In this document: positions 56,306 to 64,000 of the stretch, in pieces
How the letters are laid out: each line of letters opens with the position of its first letter
Position numbering within the stretch: position 1 is the first letter of the stretch
Origin: RHKX01 sp963826475
GTDB lineage: Bacteria > Actinomycetota > Thermoleophilia > Solirubrobacterales > 70-9
NCBI GenBank assembly: GCA_963826475.1
Contig: CAWGXC010000003.1
Coordinates: 2,051,249 to 2,115,248 of the forward strand
DNA length: 64,000 nucleotides
Reading direction: 5' to 3'
Translations under genes and position numbers: made by a program
Notes under the pieces: model-generated
The model's input: the letters and a program-made list of their open reading frames with translations, nothing else
The model's database searches: none
Told to the model about the DNA's origin: nothing

Positions 56306-57133
56306 CTAGTCGTGGATGCTGACCGGCGTCCCGAGCGGGATGGTCGAGACGAGCTCATCGACGACGTCATCGGCGCTGTGGATGCAGCCGTTCGAGACCG
56401 CCGTCCCCAGCGGGCCGTCGGTGCCGTGAATGGCGATCCGGTTGCCGCCGAGCCAGGTCGTCGGCAGGTTCGGCTGGGTCGCGCTGAGCGCCAGCGCGCA
56501 GCAGCCGTATGAGGGGTTGAGCCCGCCGCGGAAGGTGTCGGTGACGGCGAACTCGCCGGTCGGAGTGGGGGAGGCGGGCGCACCGATCGTGATCTGCCAC
56601 GAGCGGATCTCCCTCCCTCTCTTGGCGAGGGAGGCGCTGCGGCTCGAGAGGTCGACGTCGATCGAATACTCGACGTAGCCCCCGCGCAGCGTGTGCGGGT
56701 CGTTGCGGATCCAGCCGACCGCGCCGTTGGGAACGAGCGGCGTCGAGATCCCGAACCAGCCCTCCTTCCGGCGCTCGACCGCGAAGACGCTCGGCGCTCC
56801 GAACTCGGTCTCGTCACCCTGGGTGGCGACGACCTCGCCCCGGGGGGCGTCGAAGACCTCGATCGTCCTGCCGGGGCGGATCCAGACGATCGAGGACGAG
56901 CCATCCGTCGGCGGCGGCGCGTTCAGTGCCCGCCTGGTCGCCCTGCCGGTCTGGGTCCTCGCCGCGGTGGACGCCGGCTCGGCGACGGGCGCCGCGGCGG
57001 CCGGGGTGGTCTCCGGGCCGCGCGAGGAGAGGTGCAGGGCGAGGGCCACGCCGATCAGCAGCGGGCCGAGCACCAAGGCGGCCGTCCTGATGCGCCTCAG
57101 GACATCCCCCGATGCAGCACCTCGACCGTTCAT
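56306..57133 (-). CDS. L,D-transpeptidase (YkuD domain)
   Basis: A 275-residue protein with an N-terminal membrane anchor (about 17-37), an Ala/Thr-rich linker, an SH3-like region (about 80-140) and a YkuD domain (about 155-275). The active site is intact: IHGTDGPLGTAVSNGCIHSADD, i.e. H...S-x-GC-I-R/H with catalytic Cys. It makes 3-3 cross-links or attaches proteins to peptidoglycan and is not inhibited by most penicillins. It joins PbpA and RodA as envelope enzymes in this window. Confidence 0.9.
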   Translation of the reverse strand: MNGRGAASGDVLRRIRTAALVLGPLLIGVALALHLSSRGPETTPAAAAPVAEPASTAARTQTGRATRRALNAPPPTDGSSSIVWIRPGRTIEVFDAPRGEVVATQGDETEFGAPSVFAVERRKEGWFGISTPLVPNGAVGWIRNDPHTLRGGYVEYSIDVDLSSRSASLAKRGREIRSWQITIGAPASPTPTGEFAVTDTFRGGLNPSYGCCALALSATQPNLPTTWLGGNRIAIHGTDGPLGTAVSNGCIHSADDVVDELVSTIPLGTPVSIHD

Positions 57134-57190
57134 GGCAACAGGTTAGGGACCGGCTGATGCCGGCGTTCGCAGTCCCCTAAGGCGAAGGGA

Positions 57191-57364
57191 TCAGCTGGTC
57201 GCGAGGCCGATGGCCATCAGCGGAAAGGTCGTCATGAACGCCAGCGAGAGGCCGATGAGCGCGCCGGACCTGGCGTTCGATCCGTTCGAGCGGGCGCCGA
57301 CCATCGCGCCGAGGATGATGCCGAGCGCGACTGCGCCGATGGGGAACCAGAGGATCGTTTTCAT
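57191..57364 (-). CDS. Small 57-residue membrane protein
   Basis: From the ATG at 57364 (GGGTGG upstream) to the TGA at 57191-57193, it reads MKTILWFPIGAVALGII, then a loop ARSNGSNARSG, then LIGLSLAFMTTFPLMAIGLA. Two clear membrane helices with a short basic loop. Not recognised. It is 58 bp upstream of the L,D-transpeptidase gene in the same direction, so may be cotranscribed. Confidence 0.6.
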   Translation of the reverse strand: MKTILWFPIGAVALGIILGAMVGARSNGSNARSGALIGLSLAFMTTFPLMAIGLATS

Positions 57365-57460
57365 GCCGCCACCCTACAACGCGGGATCGCGGGCCAGTTG
57401 GGCGCCGGGTGGTGCTTCGCGCCTGGATACGAGCGCGGGCAGCGCCATCGCGAGGCTCCT

Positions 57461-57478
57461 TGGTACTCCTCGGTACCA
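57461..57478. repeat. TGGTAC-N6-GTACCA palindrome, third copy
   Basis: TGGTAC, six bases TCCTCG, then GTACCA, enlarged by GCTCC/GGAGC arms (57455-57459 and 57480-57484). It is about 100 bp upstream of the 57-residue membrane-protein gene in a 243-bp gap that otherwise holds no feature I can support. Confidence 0.65.
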
Positions 57479-57607
57479 CGGAGCTCTCCGCTCCCCCGCC
57501 TGAGCAGCCCACCCTCGGGTGCGAGGTAAACGACGCGAGGACCTGGCCAACTCCGGTCAGGGCTCGAAGAGCTCGACCGTCGCCTTGATCCCGGGAGATG
57601 GCTTTTT

Positions 57608-57898
57608 TCAGCTCTCGTAGAAGATGTCGTCGAAGCCGCTCTCCTGCGCGATCAGCATCGTCGTCAGCGCCAGGAACTCGGTGATCGAGGCGAGCTCGTC
57701 GTCGTCGTGGTGCTCGGCGAAGACCGCTAGGACCGCGCGCAGGCGCGTCGCTGTGCTGTCGATCACCTCGACGCCTTCGAGGAAGGGGCTCCGCTGCTCC
57801 TCCTCGATGACCATGTGGACGGAGCCGGTCGCGTTGAGCAGGGCGGTGATCAGCCGGTCGAGCTCGGGGCCTTCCACGGGTTCGACGATCGGTCCCAT
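57608..57898 (-). CDS. Hypothetical acidic protein
   Basis: A 96-residue protein rich in Glu/Asp and Leu (VIEEEQRSPFLEGVEVIDS, FAEHHDDDELASITEFL), predicted helical, no signal peptide or membrane segment. No family recognised. It sits between the GH3 hydrolase gene and the TGGTAC palindrome. Confidence 0.5.
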   Translation of the reverse strand: MGPIVEPVEGPELDRLITALLNATGSVHMVIEEEQRSPFLEGVEVIDSTATRLRAVLAVFAEHHDDDELASITEFLALTTMLIAQESGFDDIFYES

Positions 57899-57936
57899 TC
57901 GACCCGCGAACCCCGGGCACGCGGCGACCGCCCCGT

Positions 57937-59082
57937 TCAGCCGCTCCGGTCGAGGTACCGCTCGAACGCCTCCGGTTCGATCTCGGCCTTCAGCCTCATG
58001 ACGCGCTCCGCGGCCGCACGAAGGGCCTGGGAGCGGACCCCCGCGCCGCCTCTCGTCTTCAAGAGGATGGCGAACGCGCTCGCGGAGGCGGCCTCGGTCT
58101 TCGCGTAGAGCAGCAGGTCGAGGCCGGCGTTCAGCGAGCTTGCGGCGGGCGACTCGAAACCTTCCAGGGCCGGCGCCTCGAGGTCGTCGCTGATGGTCGG
58201 CGCCTCGGCCGCTCCTACCCGCGCCAGCTCCTGCTCATAGGTGGCGGATTCCATGACCGCCGGCGACCCCCCGGTCAAAGTGGGATAGATCGCGCTGCTC
58301 ACCATCACGAGCGTCAGCGGCGCGGAGCCGCACGCCTCGTAGGGCGCGTACGCCGCTCGCAGGACGTCGGCTGGGGCGTCGATCCGGACGGGCGCCTGGT
58401 CGGTGCTCTCGGCCGCCTCGCCGAGGCCCGGAAAGTGCTTGAGGGTGGCGCCGACGCCCGCCTCGCCGAGCCCGGCGGCGAAGGAGCAGGCGCCGGCGGC
58501 AACGTCAGCTGGGCTGTCGCCGAACGTGCGGTCGGCGATGAAGGACTGACGGCCCGGCACGTCCGCGACCGGGGCGAGGTCGAAGTTGATGCCGAGGCCG
58601 CGCAGGAACTCCCCCGTCTGCCTCCCGGCGGCGAACGCCTCGGCCGGGTCCCCGAGCTCCCGCGGGCTCTCGTCGGGGGGACCAGGCAGCCGCTTGACCT
58701 CGCCGCCCTCCTGATCGACGTAGATGAGGAGGGGAGGCTGACCGCCCGCGCGCGCCGCGGCCTGCAGCGTGCGGGTGAGGCGGGAGATCGAAGCCGCGCT
58801 CCCCGTCAGGTTGTCGGAGAAGAGAATCACCCCGCCGAGCTCACCGCGGCGGATCCGGGCGAGGAGGTCGCTCGACGGAGCGGGGCCCGCGAAGCGCCCG
58901 ACGATCGTCTGCCCCAACGCCTCCGCTCGCGTCAGGTGTGGCAGAGGTTCGGCCGACGCCGCTGGCCCGTCCTGGACATCCGGGACGAGCGAGCTCGCGT
59001 TCGGCCCTGGCCCCTCGAGCGCATCAACGGCGAGGGCGAGCGCAATGACAGCCGCGATTGCGAGCAGGACACCCCGGGTCAT
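57937..59082 (-). CDS. Glycoside hydrolase family 3 (NagZ-like), membrane-anchored
   Basis: A 381-residue protein with an N-terminal signal/anchor (about 3-20). The GH3 domain has IYVDQEGGEVKRLPGPP, GINFDLAPVADV, KHFPGLGEAAESTDQAPV and the catalytic Asp in ISDDLEAPA. These are the NagZ-type signatures; canonical enzymes have KHFPGHG with a catalytic His, here replaced by Leu (HFPGLGEA). It should cleave N-acetylglucosaminyl units of peptidoglycan or similar outside the cell; the missing His may lower activity. Confidence 0.88.
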   Translation of the reverse strand: MTRGVLLAIAAVIALALAVDALEGPGPNASSLVPDVQDGPAASAEPLPHLTRAEALGQTIVGRFAGPAPSSDLLARIRRGELGGVILFSDNLTGSAASISRLTRTLQAAARAGGQPPLLIYVDQEGGEVKRLPGPPDESPRELGDPAEAFAAGRQTGEFLRGLGINFDLAPVADVPGRQSFIADRTFGDSPADVAAGACSFAAGLGEAGVGATLKHFPGLGEAAESTDQAPVRIDAPADVLRAAYAPYEACGSAPLTLVMVSSAIYPTLTGGSPAVMESATYEQELARVGAAEAPTISDDLEAPALEGFESPAASSLNAGLDLLLYAKTEAASASAFAILLKTRGGAGVRSQALRAAAERVMRLKAEIEPEAFERYLDRSG

Positions 59083-59189
59083 CCCGCCTCACCTTAGTGC
59101 CGTAGCCCGCAGCGGCCCGGCGATCGACGGGGCACCCAAGCCCTCGCCGGGATTGGCTCGAGCGGCCATCCAGCTACCGTCCATCGTTC

Positions 59190-61269
59190 ATGCCCTCCAC
59201 CGCCGCGACCCCAGCCCTCGACCTCCTCCGCCGCCTCACCGGCCGCGACGACGCCGACTTCCGCGACGGCCAGCTCGAGGCGATCGAGCAGATCGTCGAC
59301 CGCCGCGGGCGGGTGCTCTGCGTGCAGCGGACCGGCTGGGGCAAGAGCGCCGTCTACTTCGTCGCCACCGCGATGCTGCGCGAGCAGGGCGCCGGGCCGA
59401 CGATCCTCGTCTCCCCGCTGATCGCGCTGATGCGCAACCAGCTCGACGCCGCCGCGGCGCTCGGGATCGAGGCGGCCACCGTCAACTCCTCCAACCGCGA
59501 GGACTGGGACGAGACCTTCGCCCGGATCGACGACGACGAGATCGACCTGCTCCTGCTCAGCCCCGAGCGGCTCGCCAACCAGCAGTTCCGCGCGTTCGTG
59601 CTGCCGAAGCTCGTCGAGAGCAGCGGCCTGCTCGTGATCGACGAGGCCCACTGCATCTCCGACTGGGGCCACGACTTCCGTCCCGACTACCGCCGGATCG
59701 CGGGGCTCGTCAAGCGCCTCCCCGAGAACACCGCCGTCCTCGCGACGACGGCGACCGCCAACGACCGCGTCGTCGCCGACGTCCAGGAGCAGCTCGGCGC
59801 GGGCGAGGAGCTGTTCACGATCCGCGGCACGCTCGACCGGCCGTCGCTGCGGCTCGAGGTCTGCGACATGCCGACCCAGGCCGAGCGGATGGCGTGGATG
59901 GCCACCTACATCCCGCAGCTGCAGGGCAGCGGGATCGTCTACTGCCTCACCGTCCGCGACACGCTCAACGTGACCAACTGGCTCGACCAGAACGGCATCG
60001 AGTGCGAGGCCTACTCGGGCAAGGTCGAGTCCGAGGACCGGATCGAGATCGAGCGCAAGCTGCTCGCCAACGAGGTCAAGTGCGTCGTCGCCACGAGCGC
60101 CCTCGGCATGGGCTACGACAAGCCCGACCTCGGCTTCGTCGTCCACTTCCAGGGACCGGGCAGCCCGATCGCCTACTACCAGCAGGTCGGCCGCGCCGGC
60201 CGCGGGCTCGAGGAGGCCGACGCGATCCTCCTGCGCGGCAGCGAGGACCGCGACGTCCAGGACTTCTTCATCAAGAGCGCCTTCCCGCCGGCCGAGCTCG
60301 TCGCCAAGGCGATGTCCATCTTCGAGGACGCCGGCCGGCCGCTCAGCAGCGGCGCCCTGATGAACCAGATCAACCTCGGCAAGGGCCGCATGGAGCTGAT
60401 GCTCAAGCAGCTCGAGGTCGAGGGCGCCCTGAACAAGGTCCGCGGCGGCTACGAGCGCAGCCGCCGCGAATGGGTCTACGACGAGGAGCGGATCAAGGCC
60501 GTCACCGCCGCCAGGCGCGCAAGAGCAGAAGGCGATGGAGGACTACGGCCGCGACGGCCGCTGCCTGATGGAGAGCCTGCGGATCGAGCTCGACGACCCG
60601 GGCGCCGAGCCCTGCGGCCGCTGCTCCATATGCACTGAGCCGAAGTTCGCCGACGAGCTCGACCGCACCCTGGCCCTGCAGGCGATCGACATGCTGCGGG
60701 CGAGGCCGATCGAGATCGAGCCGCGGCGCTCGACGCCGACGGCGGTCGGCGGCTTCGCGAAGGTGCCGCGCGAGCAGCAGCTCGAGCCGGGCCGCGCCCT
60801 GGCCCTGCTGAACGACGCGGGCTGGGGAAAGCTGGTCAGGGAGGGCAAGTTCAAGGACGAGCACTTCAGCGACGAGCTGGTCGATGCCGCCGCGGCCCTC
60901 TTCAAGAACTGGAGCCCGGACCCGAAGCCGACCTGGGTGACGGCGGTCCCGTCACTGCGCCACCCGGAGCTGGTCCCGGACTTCGCCGAGCGCCTGGCGA
61001 AGGCGATCGGCCTGCCCTACTCGCAGGCGGTCTCGGTCGCGAAGAAGACCAAGGAGCAGAAGAAGCTCGAGAACTCCCGCCAGCAGTATCTGAACGTGCA
61101 GGGGGCGTTCGCGGTGGATCGGGAGAAGTGTCTGCCGGGGCCGGTGCTGCTCGTCGACGACACGGTCGACTCGAAGTGGACGCTGAGCGAGGTCGGGGGA
61201 GCGCTGCGGAAGGCGGGTGCGCCGGCGGTCGTGCCGTTCGCGCTGGCTTCAGCTTCGATCGGCGGCTGA
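59190..61269 (+). CDS. recQ: RecQ helicase fused to a phosphoribosyltransferase-like domain, frameshifted
   Basis: From the ATG at 59190 the helicase part has QRTGWGKSAVYF (Walker A), DEAHCISDWGHDFR, TTATANDRV, YSGKVESEDR and QQVGRAGRG. Near 60515-60525 one base must be removed to continue into KAMEDYGRDGRCLMESL and CGRCSIC (zinc-binding RecQ_Zn block). The C-terminal part has LPGPVLLVDDTVDSKWTL, a phosphoribosyltransferase-type PRPP-binding loop, as in the actinobacterial RecQ-PRTase fusion. Helicases of this kind unwind recombination intermediates. The single frameshift may be an assembly error; otherwise the protein ends after about 482 residues. Confidence 0.85.
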
Positions 61270-61490
61270 AGCAGCCGGTGCCTTGACTCAGCGATCGACC
61301 GCGGACCGGGATCAGAGGCGGCGACAGACTCCATGCCCTCCTCAAGCTGCGCCGATCGGACCTGCGTCCGTTATGGAAGTCCTCTTCTCAGTCGTTGACG
61401 ACGAACGCGAAAGAAGCAATCACGCAGCCATAGGGCTGGTCCGCCGCGCGCTAATCACGCGGCCGGAGTCCTTCGGCATACGATCCGATT

Positions 61491-61664
61491 ATGCGGGCGG
61501 GGTTGCGGGATGAATTGATCTCCGAAGTATTGGAGGAGAACGTCAGCGCGCTCGAGGCCACCCGCGTCGTACGCGAGGACCTTGATCCAGCCGAGGCCGC
61601 CGACCGGGTGGCGCGGTTCGTTGAGCGAGCTCTCGTCCGAGTGCTCGAGGGTGTGCCAGTCTGA
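61491..61664 (+). CDS. 57-residue protein coupled to the PLD-helicase remnant
   Basis: From the ATG at 61491 to the TGA at 61662-61664 (MRAGLRDELISEVLEENV...LVRVLEGVPV), acidic and helical. Its stop overlaps the ATG of the next gene at 61664 (TGATG), a sign of coupling. A TACGAT box lies 6 bases before the ATG, so it may be leaderless. No family recognised; small ORFs of this type precede some defence helicases. Confidence 0.55.
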   Translation: MRAGLRDELISEVLEENVSALEATRVVREDLDPAEAADRVARFVERALVRVLEGVPV

Positions 61665-64000
61665 TGAGCGACCTGGACGGCAGGTCGAGATCGCAAATCA
61701 GCTTCTAGTGGGCGATGAGCTCCGAGGAGCGGCTCAAGCTTCCACCTCAACTCCTGATCGGAATCCGAGTGCTCAGGGTGGGCCTCTCTCCGAGAGCCTC
61801 GAGCTGCCTCCCCGCCCGCAGATCCCGCTCTCATCCAGCGACCTCCTTGTGAACGGTGCCGGGCAGCCGTCGATTGGAAGCGAACTAAGAACCGAGATTC
61901 AAAGCGCTGACCGCGTCGACCTCATTTGCGCGTTCGTGATCTGGAGTGGCGTGCGCATCTTGCGTGAGCCCCTAGACAGGCTGATCTCTCGCGGCGGGCG
62001 CTTCCGTGTAATCACGACGACTTACATGGCGGCGACCGAGCCGCGGGCACTCGTCGGCTCTGGGAGAGCTTGGGGCTGATATCCGCGTGGCCTACGACGC
62101 ACAGACGACGAAGCTGCATGCGAAGAGCTGGGTCCTGGAGCGACCGGCTGGGCTGACAACGGCGTTCGTAGGCTCGTCGAACTTGTCCCATACCGCGCTT
62201 CACGACGGACTCGAATGGAATGTCCGTTTGTCTGCGTCTGATTCCCCTCGCTTGATCAACCGAATCAGGACCACCTTCGAATCGCACTGGGCGTCTGAGC
62301 ACTTCGAGGGGTTCGACCCGGCAAGGCCTTCCGACCGAAAGCGACTCAAGCAGGCGCTTGGGCAGGATGCGGATCGTCGGCGAGGGTTCAAGGTGTCGTT
62401 CGCCGGCCTCGACGTTCATCCGCTCGATTATCAGCAGCGAATGCTGGACGCCTTAGCTGTTGAACGTGAGCGTCACGATCGTCACAGGAACCTCGTTGTG
62501 GCGGCTACTGGTACCGGAAAGACGGTCGTCTCGGCGTTGGACTATCGAGCCCTCCGGACCGCGACTGGGCGAGGACCTCTCGCTGCTCTTTGTCGCTCAC
62601 CGCGAGCGGATTCTCGATCAAAGTCGAGCGACATTTGCTCAGGTTCTCCACAACGGCTCATTCGGGGAGATTCTCGGAGGCAGCCAGGAGCCGATAGTGG
62701 GGAGGCACGTCTTCGCCATGGTGCAGTCCCTGACATAGGAAAGGCTTTCTAGTCTCGATCCCAGCTCGTTCGACGTCGTGATCATCGACGAGTTTCACCA
62801 CGCCGCCGCTCCTAGCTACCGCCGCCTGCTCGAACACCTAGCCCCGCGGGAACTGCTCGGGCTCACCGCGACTCCTGAACGGATGGACGAACAGGACATC
62901 ACGGAGTGGTTCGGCGGCCGAATTGCTGTGGAGTTGCGGCTGTGGGAGGCGATCGACCAGGGCTACCTAGTCCCGTTCCAGTACTTCGGCGTAGCCGACG
63001 GGACCGACTTCTCGCGGCTCGAGTGGCGTCGCGGCGCATACCTCGATCGCGACTTGGAACGGGTCTACACGGGAGACGAGCCCGCGTAGGAAAGCTCCTA
63101 GCCGCGATCGAAGACATCGTTGATCAGCCCGAAGAGATGCGTGCGCTTGGATTCTGCGTCTCGGTTGAGCACGCCGAATACATGGCTCGCAAGTTCTCGG
63201 CTGCCGGCATCCCGTCGGTGGCGGTTCAGGGGAGACGCCCGATAACGAGCGGGCGGAGGCTCTGGACCGACTGACACGAAGGGAGCTGCGAGTTGTCTTC
63301 AGCGTGGACGTCCTTGGAGAGGGTGTCGACGTGCCTGACGTTGACACGGTGCTCCTCCTTCGTCCCACGCAAAGCGCAACCGTCTTGAGCCAGCAGCTTG
63401 GACGTGGACTGCGGCGAGCGGAAGGCAAGCGCTGCCTAACGGTGATCGATCTCATCGGACAGCAACACCGGCAGTTCCGATTCGATCGCCGACTGACGGT
63501 GCTCGCTGACCCGCGACACGGACCAATTCGGAAGCAAGCCGAGGCAGGGTTCCCTCTCCTCCCATCCGGGTGCGACATCCAGCTCGACCGCGGTTCTCAC
63601 GAGGTGATCCTCGCGAGCCTCAGGGAGGTCGCGCTTCTCGGAAGATGGTCATCACTCGTTGAAGACTTGAAAGGCCTCGGCGACGTTGCGCTCGCTGACT
63701 TTCTCACTGGCTCCGATCGTTCTCCAGGCGATCTTTACCGCGGCGCGAGGTCGAGTTGGACGCGCCTCCGTCGAGACGCGGGGCTTCGCACGCCAACGGG
63801 AGCCGACAACGAGGAGCAGCTCCTTCGGTCGACCGGGAGGCTTCTCCACCTCGACGATCGAGAGAGGATCGACTTCTATCGTCGAGTTCTTTCCGCGCCC
63901 TCACCGCCGGATGTCGACGGCCTCAATCGGAGGGAGAACCGACTTCTCCTGATGCTCCACTTCGACCTCTGGGGGACGAGCCAGAAGAGAGAGTCGATGG
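61664..64000 (+). pseudogene. PLD-nuclease/DEAD-type helicase (DUF3427-like), broken and running off the window
   Basis: Starting at the ATG at 61664, one conceptual protein can be followed through several frames. A PLD-like N-terminal part (DRVDLICAFVIWSGVRIL, then KLHAKSWVLERP with HxK, and GSSNLSHTAL) is followed by an SF2 helicase: Walker A ATGTGKTVV, FVAHRERIL, IIDEFHHAAAPSYRRLLEHL, GLTATPERMD, VLGEGVDVPDVDTVLLLRPT, QQLGRGLRR. After this the frame stays open to 64000 with HLDDRERIDFYRRVL, as in DUF3427. Breaks: a missing base near 61679, an extra base near 62050, an extra base near 62565, TAG at 62736-62738, and missing bases near 63085 and 63230. Codon use looks less GC-biased than its neighbours. 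Confidence 0.75.

Overview
The window is a piece of a very GC-rich actinobacterial chromosome that includes the replication-origin neighbourhood. The gene order gyrA-gyrB-dciA-recF-dnaN-dnaA | rpmH-rnpA-yidD-yidC-khpB-rsmG-parA-parB is the classic dnaA region, and the pknB-pbpA-rodA-pstP-fhaB-fhaA cluster is typical of Actinobacteria. A collagen-like protein with a LTYANVM N-terminus, a proteobacterial-size GyrB and LytR_C proteins suggest a deep-branching class such as Thermoleophilia (Solirubrobacterales). That placement is inference from gene content, not a phylogeny.

Layout. (1) 1-7.1 kb: a leftward envelope-polysaccharide block (flippase, O-antigen-ligase-like polymerase, a FlgD-like protein, two LytR_C proteins, a CapD/WbpM-type dehydratase). 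(2) 7.1-10.6 kb: DedA, UppP, PurM and a monothiol DsbA-like protein. (3) 10.8-22.3 kb: a rightward Ser/Thr kinase facing a leftward growth and division operon, ddl-pknB-pbpA-rodA-pstP-fhaB-fhaA, in which five consecutive junctions overlap by 4 bp, followed by a polytopic Ser/Thr kinase. (4) 22.4-25.5 kb: a CARDB-type membrane protein, DUF4446, prephenate dehydratase and an HNH nuclease. (5) 25.5-25.9 kb: a structured intergenic patch with a repeat, strong hairpins and a possible 14-codon ORF. (6) 25.9-40.0 kb: the origin block, with genes left of dnaA leftward and genes right of it rightward, and two perfect parS sites between rnpA and yidD. (7) 40.1-43.5 kb: tRNA-Ile directly followed by a bifunctional-nuclease gene, then a second ddl-like gene coupled to an aminotransferase. 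(8) 43.6-59.1 kb: accessory and metabolic genes (phosphodiesterase-like, GtrA, secreted protease and lipase, RecD2, thioredoxin-fold proteins, PurU, L,D-transpeptidase, GH3 hydrolase). (9) 59.2-64 kb: RecQ fused to a phosphoribosyltransferase-like domain, then a broken PLD-helicase gene of the kind found in defence islands, running off the end.

How the genes work together. Block 1 makes and anchors a surface polysaccharide. Block 3 synthesises the peptidoglycan precursor dipeptide (Ddl), polymerises and cross-links it (RodA, PbpA), and controls this through kinase, phosphatase and FHA readers. UppP, YidC/YidD and the L,D-transpeptidase serve the same envelope. The origin block carries initiation (DnaA, DnaN, RecF, DciA), topology (gyrase) and segregation (ParA/ParB/parS).

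Caution. Several genes carry apparent frameshifts: yidD, rsmG and recQ one each, the collagen-like gene about three, the PLD-helicase five plus a nonsense codon. Single shifts in conserved genes may be assembly errors; the dense ones look more like gene decay. Raw reads would be needed to tell these apart.
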